A stretch of 64,000 nt of DNA from Persicaria tinctoria (Eukaryota; Streptophyta; Magnoliopsida; Caryophyllales; Polygonaceae), in the NCBI GenBank assembly GCA_037127255.1, contig JBANSL010000009.1:20294475-20358474 (forward strand), written 5' to 3'. Position numbers and translations under genes: made by a program. Shown here piece by piece: positions 10,150 to 22,592 of this stretch (the stretch's first letter is position 1; every line of letters begins with the position of its first letter). The notes under the pieces were generated by a model, which worked only from the letters and a program-made list of their open reading frames with translations, was not told the DNA's origin and searched no databases.

Positions 10150-11816
10150 TGATATCCATGTTTTATGCCATGTTTTTATATTTATTTCAGCTCCTTATTA
10201 TATCATTTCATGCATTCTAGGATGGGAATATAGCGAATTTGTGTAGTTTATGTTTATTTACGAGAAATAGAGGTCTACACGAGTTTCTGTTTAATATTGC
10301 AGAATTTGGAGCTGAATCGAAGCAAAACCAAGAAGGACTGGAAGAGCACTTGATGTCTACTGAAGGAGCTCGAAAATCGACGGAAAAACACCTAACGTCA
10401 AGCGAAGCTGAGCACAGAACGAGATATTGAGTAGTGGTCGATTTCGACCCATGCTGGTCGATATCGACCGATTCTGGTCGAAAATCCCAAGACAGCTCGA
10501 TATGGACCAGAAGCAGTAAGAGGAGAAGAAACAAGGTCGATATCGACCTCCTGGCTTGATATCAAGCAAAACCCCACTCGATATTTCCCCCAGAGCCGAG
10601 ATAGAGTAGCAGAAGTGATCCCAAGAGAAGTGACTTGATATCGACACACTTTGGTCGATGTCGACCGACTTCCAGTGACGAGTCCAACTCGATTCCGAGC
10701 TCTATTCAAAGTTCTATCCAAAGTCCAATGGAGATATTCCCAAGAAAAGATTTCTTGCACATGAAGACTTGAGAGATATTTTTATCTTTTTCATCTTTTT
10801 ATTTATCCTAATGGTGGAACAATTAATTACCCTTTAGGATTTATCTTGTTTTACCTAATTAGATTTATTTATTTCCTAGTAGAGTTATATCTTTAGATAG
10901 AAGATAGATATTCCTTACCTTGATCAGCAAGGATTAAGGCCTATAAATAAAGCCCATGGGGCTAGTTTTTCATTCATTCAATTCTAGAGAAGGAGGAGAG
11001 TAGAGAGAGAGAGTGGAGGCCGATTGGGGGTTAGGGAGCGAGAGCAATTTGGCTTCGATCGGTTGTAAGCTTTATTTAGTTTTATTAATGCAATTTAGTT
11101 TTCTTTTAGTATTGATGTCTTTTTCTGCGATGAAGAGCGAGTAGTCCACCCACTTCTAGGGTTGGGGTGAGCCCGGCGAGGGCCAAGCGTGCTTGAGGTA
11201 AGGATTCGACCTTTGTTATGTTTTGATCATCCACTGCCTTTTATATGTTTATTATCTATTTAATAGAGATTCAGGTTAACCACTTGGATTATAAACATAA
11301 AATTGGTAGATACAATTAGGGTTTCTTGAGAGAGTTGTCTAATTGTTGGAAAAGGCGAAAGCTTGTTCCTTTGATGTGATTGCATAATTATCATTATTTA
11401 TCTTGCTTTATGCATGTTTGGTTATCGTTGTTGCAAACCCCGATCTTGAAAGTTATCTTTTACATAAGTTTATTCCAAAATTTACAAGCTTTGTCCTTTA
11501 CTTTACGTACTGTCACCCACTCGATATTGACCAACACTGGTCGATATCGACTTCTAATTCTCGATCCAGAAAGATCGCTGCTTGTTTGTGTTTCTGCAAG
11601 AACAGGTCGAAATTGGGCAAACTGGTATCGAGTGCCACTGGGGTCGAAATCGACGTGAGATTTTGCCACTGCCTAGGATCCGCTGACACGCTTCCTCGAG
11701 GATCGATCCTGACTTCCTGTTGTTACATCGAGAGGAAGTGTTGTAATTATTTGCGTGGGCACGAATCTGGTTTGATTTATTTTATTATATTTTAAACTCG
11801 ATTTCCTCTTACAACA
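10150..11816 (+). repeat. 3' LTR of element A
   Basis: Starts TGATATCCATG after the PPT and ends CTTACAACA before the target duplication GTTGA. It lacks the 777-bp duplication seen in the 5' LTR. A TATA region (CCTATAAATAAAGC, near 10940) marks the likely transcription start. Confidence 0.88.
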
Positions 11817-11916
11817 GTTGATAGATAGCTACGTAGTAATTTTCGGTCAAATGCAATGGAATGTAATGCGAACTATCAATAAAAAATCCCGATTTCCCAT
11901 TACGATTAAGTTTCAG

Positions 11917-13580
11917 CAGGAATCTCCTTAGTGTCAAGGATGTAGGAGCTTGTCTATAATTTTACGGGTTTTCTCTTCCGCATGGAAAACACCGGAGATT
12001 ACCTATATTTCTGATCAATATCCTTAGTGTCAAGGACGCCGCAAATTGTCTATAATTTTACAGGGTTTTCTCCTTCGCGTAGAAAATGCTGGAGATTGCC
12101 TATATTTCTGATCAATCTCCTTAGTGTCAAGGACGCTGGAGATTGTCTATAATTTTACAGGGTTTCTCCTTCGCGTAGAAAACACTAGAGATTACCTATA
12201 TTTCTTATCAATCTCCTTAGTGTCAAGGACGCCGGAGATTGTCTATAATTTCACAGGGTTTCTCCTTCGCGTAGGAAAACGCTAGAGATTACCTATATTT
12301 CTGTTCAATCTCCTTAGTGTCAAGGACGATGGAGATTGTCTATAATATTACATATTTCACCATCGCGTAGAAAATGTTGGAGATTACCTTTTTTTTTTTT
12401 CAATCTCTTTAATGTCAAGGGACGGTGGAGATTGTCTATAATTTTACAGGTTTTTTCCTTCGCTTAGAAAAATATGGAGATTACCTATATCTTTTTTATC
12501 AATCTCCTTAGGGCCTGTTTGGTATCGATTACTGGGAATGAAAAATCGGTAATCGGAATGGATGATTACCGTTTTAGTGTTTGGTAAGACGAAACCCGGA
12601 ATTAAATTGATTACCGGTAATCAATTCATCCCCAATTTCTATCCCTTTTCATCCCTTAGCAAAAGGAGGGGGATCTCTCCATTCCCACTTTCCACCCTTC
12701 CCAAACTCAACAGTACTACTGTGCCTCCACCCTCACCACTGCTCCACCCATCCCCGCACCGGCCGTTGCTGCTCCTCCACCACTGCTCCGCCACCTTCGA
12801 TTGGCCACCGCTGCTCCTCCACCTATCCCCGCACCGGGCTCTCCAGATTTCCTCCACCTCCACCGCCATCGTTGCCATCGTCCTCTCCACCTTCACCTTC
12901 GAGGCCAGCGTGCGTCCTCTCCAAATCTCCTCGCCGCCATCATCCTCTCCCGATCTCCTCCGCCGCCATTGTTGTCCTCTCCCCAGCAACAGGCTCTCCA
13001 GATCTGCTTCGTCGTCGTCGCCCTCCTCCCAACATCTTCCTCTCCCCGTCGTCGCCCTCCTCTCGACATGGATGTTGTCCTCTTCCGCTACCCAAATCGC
13101 CATCGCCGCCCCTCCTCTCGCCACCGTCCTCTCCAGAAAACCTTGTTGCCGCCGTCCCACCACCACCCCCACCTCGACCTTCCCCGACCATATTAGGGTT
13201 CCAAATCCCCAATTCTGAAAGCATCTTCGAAATCCCCAAATTGGGAGCATATTTGATGAATTTATGGAATGAGAATGCTGAATTTGTGTAATTTGATGTT
13301 AATTTTGAGAAATTGGGAGCAGATTTGATGAATTTTTAGGAGATTGATTTTGTATATTTTTAGGTTGAATTTGGGAATTTTTGATTCCGACATTATACCA
13401 AACAACATGCTTGAGAAATGACTCATTCCCAATTTTGATTCCCATTCCCATTCCGATTACCACTCTCATACCAAACGGGGCCTTAGTATCCAGAACGTCG
13501 GAGAATGTCCATAATTTTATAGAATTCTCCTTCACATAGAATTCTCCCACGCATAGAGCACACTGGAAATTACCCATACA
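11917..13580. repeat. Minisatellite of about 95 bp, split by a transposon
   Basis: Direct repeats with a period of about 95-98 bp. Landmarks are CTCCTTAGTGTCAAGGACG, GGAGATTGTCTATAATTTTA and CTCCTTCGCGTAGAAAA. The CCTTAGTG landmark recurs near 12022, 12119, 12214 and 12312. About six units lie in 11917-12510 and part of one more in 13483-13580. The gap is the PIF/Harbinger element at 12511-13482. Confidence 0.85.
12511..13482. mobile_element. PIF/Harbinger-type element, 972 bp
   Basis: Flanked by TTA on both sides (12508-12510 and 13483-13485), the PIF/Harbinger target size. Terminal inverted repeats are GGGCCTGTTTGGTATCG on the left and, reversed, GGCCCCGTTTGGTATGAG on the right. Its centre (about 12720-13200) is very C-rich on the + strand and gives long overlapping open frames on both strands of low-complexity Pro/Ser/Arg composition. 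I do not treat these as genes. No transposase is seen. It may contain a captured GC-rich genic piece. Confidence 0.85.
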
Positions 13581-13676
13581 AAACATAATCGCGCTTATTT
13601 TCTTATTACACACTACAACAAAAACACACAAATACATATCGCGATTCTACAAAGTTAACATCCCCTACTTTCCCGT

Positions 13677-14094
13677 TCAACATTGAACGGAAAAATCGAC
13701 ATCACCGTTCTGATTCAGAACGTGATTTACAACAACAACATCAAAACAAGAATACCCTTCATACTCGAAGATCAAACGTGTCCCCGTCTGAAATTCGTTA
13801 GAAACAACAAACACAGGCAAACCTGAGCTGAACCAGTAATTGTTAAGACCCAAGGGCTCCACATGCACCACAAATCCCTCGTTTGCTTGCGACCACAGTT
13901 GCACGAGGCCAAGGGCCTCGTCACCATAATCACGGTACACATGCGGCAAAGGATACAACAACAATAAACACTTCAGAAAGGATCAATTCCGAAGTAGAAA
14001 CAGGACTATTCAATAAAAAAAAACTCACCAGCCTGTACAAGTGTCCCTCTACCGCTATATCTCGGGTAAAACCTCATACGCGAGGAGTGGTCCT
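13677..14094 (-). pseudogene. B3-domain gene copy 4, start codon lost
   Basis: Exon 2 (13970-13677, 97 codons plus stop) is open and carries a B3-like domain: PLPHVYRDYGDEALGLVQLW, ANEGFVVHVEPLG, VVSNEFQTGTRLIFEYEG. The intron boundary at 14028 (GTGAG) and the acceptor CTGAAG at 13971 match the layout of copies 1 and 2. Exon 1 (14094-14029) aligns with copy 1, but the ATG reads AGG and an in-frame TGA follows six codons later. The exon still ends in a recognisable GHLYRL. A solo LTR sits about 50 bp upstream. I judge it inactive unless another start is used. Confidence 0.7.
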
Positions 14095-14142
14095 ACCCGG
14101 GATATCAACGGTCAATGCAGACGTTATTGTTGACAAACAAAC

Positions 14143-16197
14143 TGTTGTGAGGAGGAAATCGAGTATGAAATATAATGAAATAACTCAAACCAGATTTGTG
14201 CCCCAGCAAATAATTACAAGACTTCTCCAATGCAGTAAGAGAAAGTCAGGATCAAATCCACGAGGAAGCGTGTCAGCGGATCCTAGGCAGCTGTAAATCT
14301 CACAGAAAAGCAAACAGAAGACAGAAACAAAGGGACAAAGAAAGAAAGACAAACGAAGGCAAGAAATAAAGCAAAGGCAGAAGCTACTCGATCTCAACTA
14401 GGTGCAACTCGAGATCGACCAAGGACAGTAAATACAAAAACGTCAAATCGACGACAGAAAGCAGAAACTCAACTCGATATAGACAAGACCCTACTCGAGA
14501 TCGACTAAGGCTGTACTCGATCTCGACAAGCATCTCCTTTGTATCGACTAAAACACAGAAAATATAAATTCCAGATTCGAACACAGATTTCAGAATTTCG
14601 ACAGAAATAAACTCAATATATCAAAGAACTTCCAAAGCCAGGGTATCAACACCACAACGATAACCATGCAAAGTAACATATAAAGGCATAAAAGATCATG
14701 CTTTCCATCAAAATAACTTTCGTTACTAACAAATAGGCATATAGAGGCTTTCGCATAAACCCTAATTGTTACTAACTCTTTTCACATAATTAACCCAAGT
14801 TGCATTAAGATCACTTTCGCTTCAATAATACAAACAAGGATCACCTTCAACTCTCGCAAAAGAATCATGCTCATAGGGATAGAAGACGAATTGCATCAAA
14901 AGATTGTACCTTTACCGCATCACCTGACATGGCCACCGTCGGGCTCACCCCAGCCCCAGAAGTGGGTGGACTACTCGCTCTTCATCATCAAGAAAGATAT
15001 TAAATAACAAAAGAAACTAACTTGCATTGATTAAATAAAGAAAGCTTACAACCAACAAGACAAATCCGCTTTCGCCTTTCCACCTTGCTTGCCACAAACT
15101 CTCTCTCTCTACTCCTACTTACTTGAATGGAATTGAATGTGTGATTGAATGAATGAAAAACTAGCCCCTAAGGCTTTATTTATAGCCTTCTATTCCTTGC
15201 TAATCAAGGATAGAAATATCTATCTTTATCTAAATCTATATCTAAAGGCTTAAAAGATAAATAAAAGAAATTTAGGAATTAAATCAAAAAAGGGAAATTC
15301 TATCTAAAGAGCAAAATCTTCCATGTGTTGATAGGTATGGATAGATGTTGATAGATCTCGGATATCTCGGACTCCTTCGGCCCCAAGGAAAGCCAAACCG
15401 CGTCGGACAGCAAACCGCGTAACGCGGCTTCGGACACGGCGCTCGTCGATCTCGACTAGGGCTAGTCGATCTCGAGTAGGACTGGCGTCGACTTGGGCTG
15501 GCTGGCTTGGTCGCGTAGCTCTGCTCGACAAGGCTCGGACTGGTGCTTCTTGGCTCCTCGATCTCGACTAGTTGTACTCGAGATCGAGTAGAGTTGGCTC
15601 GGCTTCTCCGTCTTTGGCTTCTCGACTTGTCACAACTCGTCGACTCCGGACATGGTGTCTAGGCGTGGTCGATCTCGACAAGGCCTCCTCGAGATCGAGT
15701 AGGGTTCCGGGATCGGGTTGTCTCTGACTCAGTGTCCTCGATCAGCTCTGCTCGACCAGGTGTGATCGGACAGCCTTTGTCGAGATCGAGTAAGTGTACT
15801 CGAGATCGAGTAAAGTTCTCTCAGCTTTCTGCTCTGTTCTTGAAATGCACTTTCCCGAGTCCTCGTTCGTCAGATTGACGCATATGACCATGAGTTGGAA
15901 AGCTCTTTCCGAGGGCTACAACTCTCATGAAGACATCAAAGCTTGATTCAGAATGATGAATACCGAAAAATGGTCTTTTCTCCAGCTGCACCATTCTTAG
16001 CTTCTCCATGACTTTTCTTTAAGCTCCAAAATGCGTCCGATTTCTGCGAAATATAACAAAAACTTGTGTAGACCTCCATATATTGCAAATAAGTGTAAAC
16101 TACACAAATTCTGTATTATTCTAACCCAAATGCATGCAATGTATGCAGAAATCGATATAAAAGTAAGTGTAAAACATGGCAAATTAGGCTCACGACA
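14143..16197 (-). mobile_element. Solo LTR related to element B
   Basis: A single LTR flanked by the 5-bp duplication CAAAC (14138-14142 and 16198-16202). On the - strand it begins TGTCGTGAGCC and ends CTCACAACA. It is similar to the LTRs of element B and contains the same CTCGAGATCGAG-type palindromic motifs. No interior follows on either side, so it is the product of LTR-LTR recombination. Confidence 0.88.
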
Positions 16198-16202
16198 CAA
16201 AC

Positions 16203-17273
16203 CACACCACAAAGTACGAGAGTGCTTTCCCATTTATGGTGAAGGACAAGACACACACAATAAATTCCACCGCAAAGACACCTTATCCACTCCACGAGGT
16301 TGGTAAAGATCAACAATTACGACAAAAAACCACCGGATAAGCATATCCCACATCCAAAGCACAAACAAACGGACAAGTGAACCTAGCACACCTAGCGACC
16401 CGGAAAACTACCTTGCCACACACACCGTCTAGCTTAAGGGCACCTCAACCTAACTCGGAGGAGCAATACTTATCTCCACAGGCGACAACCTAATATAAAT
16501 AAATGCCACCTCCATAACATTTTCCTACCTAAAAACATAATGCCAAGTTTCGACATGATTCCCGGTGAAGTTTCTCCACCTATCTTTATCACAAATACTA
16601 AGCTTTCCCAAATCACAAGTTCATCCGAATAATCCTCATAGAAAGCCAACTGCATAGGATCCCCTTACCTTACATCTTTGTACAATTCGGGGACGACATA
16701 CTAAACCAAATCGTCCTATGCTCTCCCTCGAACCAAGAATTCCTGGTCTTAGTCGAAAGGGACGAGGGGATTGGTTCTCTCTATCAGAAAGATGGCGATC
16801 TTTGCAACGGCTAACAACCTAAGGATAGGAAGTTGCCTCACTTTCTAATACCAAGGAGAATCTTACTTTGATATCACAATAGAACAACCAGGCCCAAAAG
16901 AAAACGGAGATGTACTCCCCGACTGCATATGTTACGAAGAAATCTAAGTATAAATGATATAAGTCATTTTCTACTTTCCATCGCACCAAATAAAAGTGCT
17001 TATAGCACTTAGGTATGCTATAAATCCGTGAACCCTTATTTTTTTGTCATCTCACGATTCATTTCATAAAACGCTCAATGAAAAGAGATGGGTAAGGGTA
17101 TCGCAAACAGACTCCCCAACAAAGAGTAACAAATAGAAATTTAAAACTCTAGTCACGAATAGACAAGAGTAGTAAAACCAGGCTAAACTCCAGAGAAAAA
17201 AGATAAAGGGCATAAACAGAAATATACTAGAGCTAAAAATAAAGTATTCACAACATCAAAATACCATGACAGA
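16203..17273. other. Unassigned intergenic DNA
   Basis: About 1.07 kb with only short open frames on both strands. No domain, repeat or RNA gene was recognised. It separates the solo LTR from the small element at 17283. Confidence 0.5.
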
Positions 17274-17282
17274 GCATACCGC

Positions 17283-17901
17283 CATTGTTCCAAAAAACGG
17301 CCTGGGCGGCCGCCTAGACCCCGCCTAGGCGCTGGGGGGTCCTTGACCTTCGAGCCAAGGAGCTTGGCGGGCTTGGCTTGGCGGAGACCTAGCTTGGCGG
17401 GTTTCTGGGCGGGTCTGGGCGGGTCTAGGCGGGTCTGGGCGGGTCTAGGCGGTTTTGGGCGGGTCTAGGCGGGTCTCGGCGGTTTAGGCAGTTTAGTTAA
17501 AAAAAAGCAAATTTAAAGGTTTTAACACAAATGAATACATAAAAGTCTAGAAGATTAATCCGCAACCATGATTATATTTTAAAATTTAAGTTTTATTATA
17601 CAACTTCTAGGTCGTTTTAGACTTTGATTATATTTTATATTATTAATTTTTTCCCAGTTGAACAGGAAGCGTTATGGTTTATGCTTATCGGCTTTGGAAA
17701 AGGTTGAACAATATGGACTATGAAGATTATGAAAGTTTATTAATTTATATAGCCTTTATTAGGTCTTTGACATAACTTACAAGTAAAAATACATGTTAAA
17801 ATAAAAAGTCCGCCTAGACTCCGTCTATACCCCGCCTACTCCGCCTAGACCCTTGAACCAACCTCTCCGTCGAGCATCCGCCAAGCGTTTTTTGGAACAT
17901 T
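17283..17901. mobile_element. Small element with 9-bp target duplication (Mutator-like)
   Basis: Flanked by GCATACCGC at 17274-17282 and 17902-17910. Ends are inverted: CATTGTTCCAAAAAACG on the left and CGTTTTTTGGAACATT on the right. The left part contains a run of GGGCGGGTCTAGGC repeats (about 17400-17480), with a shorter inverted counterpart (CCGCCTAGAC) near 17810-17850. No coding capacity. The 9-bp target size suggests Mutator superfamily. Confidence 0.72.
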
Positions 17902-18055
17902 GCATACCGCTTATCATGGGCCGAAATGTTTCCGATCCAAAAGACAAGGTACGAACAGCAGCGAAGCTTGAAGCTCACACCACGGGTAAAAATATTTTAA
18001 ACTTACTTCCCATCACGAGGCAAATTCAAATACTGGATAAAAAGTGGAAGGACGA

Positions 18056-18308
18056 CTAGTTACCAGGAGGATCATTGTTCTCATCGCGAGGTTGTTCAGG
18101 GTTATTCTCACCAACAAGAGGTGGCTCGAGAACTGCAATTTCTTCAAGAGGAGCATCAGACGAGGGAGGTAGGTCACGTTGGGGGTCTTCTATAACTATC
18201 TCCTCGGTTTCATAACTGGGAGGGAACATCCTCACAGAATTCCCGAGGTGAGCAAAATGGTTAACTCTCTGAATAATCCTACCGTCCACTCCCTGCATGA
18301 AGGCGTCT
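18056..18308 (-). pseudogene. C-terminal part of a transposon-type gene cut by element B
   Basis: Minus-strand frame continuing from the other side of element B across its GCGTC target site. It reads AFMQGVDGRIIQRVNHFAHL, then an acidic Pro/Glu-rich tail to the stop TAG at 18058-18056. This resembles the end of plant proteins annotated as putative gypsy-type transposon proteins, but the family assignment is only a resemblance by eye. Confidence 0.5.
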
Positions 18309-20229
18309 GTTGTAAGAGAGGAAATCAAGTATGAAATATAACAAAATAAATCAAACTAGATTTAGGCCCACGCAAATAATTACAAGACTCCCTCCAATGC
18401 AGTAAGAAAAAGTCAGGATCGAATCCACGAGGAAGCGTGTCAGCGGATCCTAGGCAGCTGTAAATCTCACAGAAAAGCAAACAGAAAAGACAGAAGCAAA
18501 GAAACAAAGAAACAAAGACAAGCGAAAACAAGCGAAAACAAGAAATAAAAGAAAGACAGAAACTAACTCGATCTCGACAAGCCCTAACTCGAGATCGACG
18601 ACAGTAACTCGACCTAGACCAGACTCTACTCGAGATCGACAAGGCTCTACTCTATCTCGACTAAAACCGCCTCTAGATCGACCAAAACTCAAAAATTTTA
18701 AATTGCATATCCGAACACAGATTCGCAGATTTTGACAGAAATAAATTCAATATATGAAAGAACTTCCAAAGCCAGGGTATCAACACCACAACGATAATCA
18801 TGCAAAGTAACACATAAAGGCATAAAAGATCATGCTTTCCATCAAAATAACTTTCGTTACTAACAAATAGGAATATAGAGGCTTTCGCATAAACCCTAAT
18901 TGTTTCTAACCCTTTTCACATAATTAATCCAAGTTGCATTAAGATCACTTTCGCTTCAATAACACAAACAAGGATCACCTTCAACTCTCGCAAAAGAATC
19001 ATGCTCATAGGGATAGAAGACGAATTGCATAAAAAGATCTGACCTTTACCGCATCACCTCACATGGCCACCGTTGGGATCACCCCAGCCCCAGAAGTTGG
19101 TGGACTACTTGCTCTTTATCGCAGTAGCAGACATTGATGTATGAAAAGAAACTTGCATTAAACTATATTCAAAGTCTTTACAATCCCGGCAATCCAACTT
19201 TCGCTGAATGCCAAAACCTTAAAACCTTTGAACTCCTAAAACCTCTATATGTAACTGCTTCTCTAACTTGTGAATTGAATTGAATTATGAAAAACCAGCC
19301 CCTAAGGCTTTAATTATAGCCTTCTATTCCTTGCTAATCAAGGATATAATACATCTATCTATATCTAAAAAGCTTAAAAGATAAATAAATGTAATTTAGG
19401 AATTAAATCTAAAAGGGAAAAATAAATCTATAATTGGTAAGTATCTTCTTGTTGATAGATCTTGTCTTCCATGGATAGTTGATAGATAGATGTAGGATAG
19501 ATCTTGACTTCCTCGATCTCCTTCGGCTCTAAGGACTCCCACAGTGCGTAGGACTGCTCAAACCGCGTAACGCGGCTTCGCACGCGGCTCGTCGATCTCG
19601 ACTAGGGCTCCTCGAGATCGACTAGGGTGGTCATCGACGTGGGCTAGCTGGCTTGGTCGGGTAGCTCTGCTCGACATGGCTCGGACATGTGCTCCTGGCT
19701 CCTCGATCTCGACCAACTAACTCGAGATCGACTAGGGTTTGCATCGATAAGGGCTGGCCTAATGTAGTCGAGTAGATGGTGCTCGTCACGGACTCGGATT
19801 GGCGCCATCGGTTCCTCGATCTCGACAAGGAAACTCGAGATCGAGTTGGCTTCCGGGAGTCGGGTTGTCTCTGACTCAGTTTCTCGATCAGTGCTTAGTC
19901 GATAAGGCCTATGCTCGGACACCTTCGTCGAGATCGAGTAGCAGTACTCTAGATCGAGTAACTCTGGGTCCTAGCTTGATTCAACTGGTTTCGCTGCTTC
20001 TTTACCTTGAACTTCTGTAGTTGATTTCCGAGCTTTTTCGACCTTTCTCAGAACTGCTGTAATTTGCCTCGAATTCTTCGAAATTAAATAGAAACTGGTG
20101 TAGATTCCATAATTTGGCAATTAAACATAAACTACATAGATTCTGTACTATTTTAGCCCAAATGCATGAAATGTATGCAGAAAACGATATAAAAGTTACT
20201 GTAAAACATGGCAGATTCAGCTCACAAAA
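18309..20229 (-). repeat. 3' LTR of element B
   Basis: Lies downstream of the PPT on the - strand (PPT complement CCCCATACTTAAGCTTGC near 20235-20252). It pairs with 25074-26944 and is about 50 bp longer. Confidence 0.87.
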
Positions 20230-21722
20230 AACACCCCATACTTAAGCTTGCTTGTCCTCAAGCAATACCTTTATTTGTCATTCAGGGGAAGAAATTAAAA
20301 CTCTCAACATATTAGATTCATTCTCATATAACCCTGCAATCAATTACCATCCTTGAAAAGGTACTAGTGTCACAAATCCATGCATGTGTAATTATACAAA
20401 AGCAACATCTACTCACAAAAGGAGGGTTATGCAAAAACAATTCATGTGACAAAGCATTAATAATCAAGAGGACTTCAATTTAAGCTCAATAAGGAGTAGA
20501 TTGGTAAAAGGCTAAAGGTGGGCAATTTTTGGGCAATATGGTGCTAATAATCCGGGGAAATGGAGTACTTTCCAAACTTGAGTTTCCACATTCCTTTTCA
20601 TAAGATTCATCACCTTTCATATTGCTTTTCTCAATAATAATGCTTTTACCTCTCTAACCTCAGCACTACCGTCTCGCGAGTCGCAAACATGGGTGTCATG
20701 AATGACCCCGGATACTTAGTGCGTCGAACTCCTCACAATGTGTCCCATCTCTCCAAACTATTATCTTAGAGAGCAGGATCAATCTACCTTTATCTCCTGA
20801 GGTGATTGGATTTTCTTTCACTCATTAAATTTTCCATATATTTCAAACATTCTTGCCAAACTCCAATAATAATGATAACAACACAAAAACCATGCAATAA
20901 TCTCCATAATGTAACATCATTCTCAACATAATCCCCGGATAGGAAATAAGGTAAAGAATGGCAATATTTAGATCATGTGGAGCAATATTTGAAATAAGGC
21001 ATAATATGGCTTTTGTGATGCATAAGCATAGGTATGGCTAGGAATATAAACATATGAGCATTATATGGAAATATAAAGTCCTCCATCCTCTTATCATGCA
21101 ACATGTCAAAAGAAAGTTCAAATTTTTACCTCCTTTCATGGTTTTCATCAAAATATGCATTTCATTGTGACTTCCCTTTACTAGGCAATTTCATGCTATA
21201 TCTCTAATGAATCCAATTTTTCATCGTCGAGTTCAATATAAGCTTCCTTGACATTTATCAAAATTTTCAATGGGGGTCATTTTTTCAAATTTTGGAAAAC
21301 ATGCATGTAAGCACATAAATTAATAACGAATTCCAAAATAGCCATGTATAAGCAATTCAAGAAATAAACCTTAAAAATATGCAAAAATATGGCAAATATG
21401 CATAAAGTAAGCCCTTCCCCCACCCCATACTTAAACATTACAGTGTCCTCACTGTATAAAAACAAGGGTAAAGAAAGAAATTCACTAGATTGGTGTGGAG
21501 GGCCTCTCAATTTTGAATGAAAGAATCGCCTGGGCCGAGTCTGAATATAGCTTGCTTCTATCCATGGACCTGAAAAGTGTAGAAGACATATACCCACAAT
21601 AGAAAAACCAAAAAGTGTTCAAAACCAAAAACAAACAAAAGCAATGTCCAAAAAGTCCAAAATAAAATGTCTATGTACAAGCTCTAGATTTTATAGTCGC
21701 TAGGCCGACTTCTCCATTTAGC
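20230..21722 (-). other. Non-coding 3' interior of element B
   Basis: AT-rich, no coding region recognised. Homologous to 8520-10149 of element A in the same relative place, next to the PPT. Confidence 0.7.
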
Positions 21723-22553
21723 TCAAGGTGGCATTTGCAGGGCCCATGTAGCTTGGGCTTCAAATAGAACTCCATTCTTGTCCATCAGTTGTAATCCTCC
21801 AGAATGGATCTTGTTCACCGCGAAGGGTCCCATCCTCTTCTTGTTAAATTTGTTAGGGAACCAATGATCCTCTGATTTAGAGACATAAAGCTTGTCTCCA
21901 ACTTCATACTCTTTGTGCTCATCATTGGATATCCTACATAAGCACACATACCAAGGCAAACCTCTCCCATGTATAGATAGATCTTTAATGGAAATGGGAG
22001 AAGAAAGATCCATACCTTGGCTTACCTTTGCAGAGACGGAATCGGGGACCACGGTGTTTGGTCGATCTCGAGTAGGGGTACTCGATATCGACGAGTTTTC
22101 AGATTCTGGTGGTGAGCTGCTCGAGGATGCAGGAGCTGGTGGAGGTGAGGGTTGATCGATCTCGAGTGAGCTACTCGATCTCGAGTAGGATTCAGCTTCT
22201 GGTGGCTTCAGCGTCGAGGAAGGCGAAGCTGAGGCAGAAAGGTGGTGGTGGTCGATCTCGAGTACGGTACTCGATCTCGAGTTGGTTGGCGCTTCAGTCT
22301 GGCTACTTGATGACGCTGGTGCTGGTGGAGGCTCCTGGCTTTGGTCGAGAACGACTAGAATCCTCGATGTCGATGAGCCTTGGTCGACCTTGACCCCATA
22401 CTTGGTTCCTGTCAAGGCATCCGAGAAATAGTTAGTCCATAACGACGTACCTTGGTTTGTGTCAATTGGATTTTCTGTGTCCTCTTTTAGGATTGCCATG
22501 ATCTCCTCCACCTGGGCCTCCATATCCCTCTTTTCCAGCTCCTCAAGGGTCAT
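21723..22553 (-). CDS. Post-protease ORF with integrase C-terminal-like tail
   Basis: A 276-aa frame in the same phase as gag and protease. The first part is Ser/Pro-rich linker containing LEID-type repeats encoded by CTCGAGATCGAG motifs. The last 65 residues (YEVGDKLYVSKSEDHWFPNK, then RMGPFAVNKIHSGGLQLMD) resemble the small domain at the end of gypsy integrase, where a GPF motif follows a basic strand. This suggests that a deletion removed RT to integrase core and joined protease to the integrase tail. Function unknown. Confidence 0.6.
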   Translation of the reverse strand: MTLEELEKRDMEAQVEEIMAILKEDTENPIDTNQGTSLWTNYFSDALTGTKYGVKVDQGSSTSRILVVLDQSQEPPPAPASSSSQTEAPTNSRSSTVLEIDHHHLSASASPSSTLKPPEAESYSRSSSSLEIDQPSPPPAPASSSSSPPESENSSISSTPTRDRPNTVVPDSVSAKVSQGMDLSSPISIKDLSIHGRGLPWYVCLCRISNDEHKEYEVGDKLYVSKSEDHWFPNKFNKKRMGPFAVNKIHSGGLQLMDKNGVLFEAQATWALQMPP

Positions 22554-22592
22554 ATTTCTTACCTTGAGTTCCCCGCAGGTGATGTAGCCAGT

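Larger units (their letters stand above)
3189..11816 (+). mobile_element. Gypsy element A, gag-protease only (nonautonomous)
   Basis: A complete LTR retroelement bounded by the 5-bp target duplication GTTGA (3184-3188 and 11817-11821). LTRs start TGATRTCCATG and end CTTACAACA. The interior holds a tRNA-Asp-type primer site, a decayed gag, a protease ORF and about 2 kb of non-coding DNA before the PPT. No reverse transcriptase, RNase H or integrase core can be read in any frame, so it must have relied on proteins from another element. Gag sequence and primer site fit the Athila/Tat side of Ty3/gypsy (inference). It sits just 3' of B3 copy 3. Confidence 0.88.

Noticed and set aside
12562..13291. 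Several long overlapping Pro/Ser/Arg-rich ORFs on both strands
   Set aside because: They come from a C-rich low-complexity core of a Harbinger element; no domain and no consistent frame.
17400..17480. GGGCGGGTCTAGGC repeats as a GC-box promoter
   Set aside because: They lie inside a small transposable element with a 9-bp target duplication and have no gene downstream.
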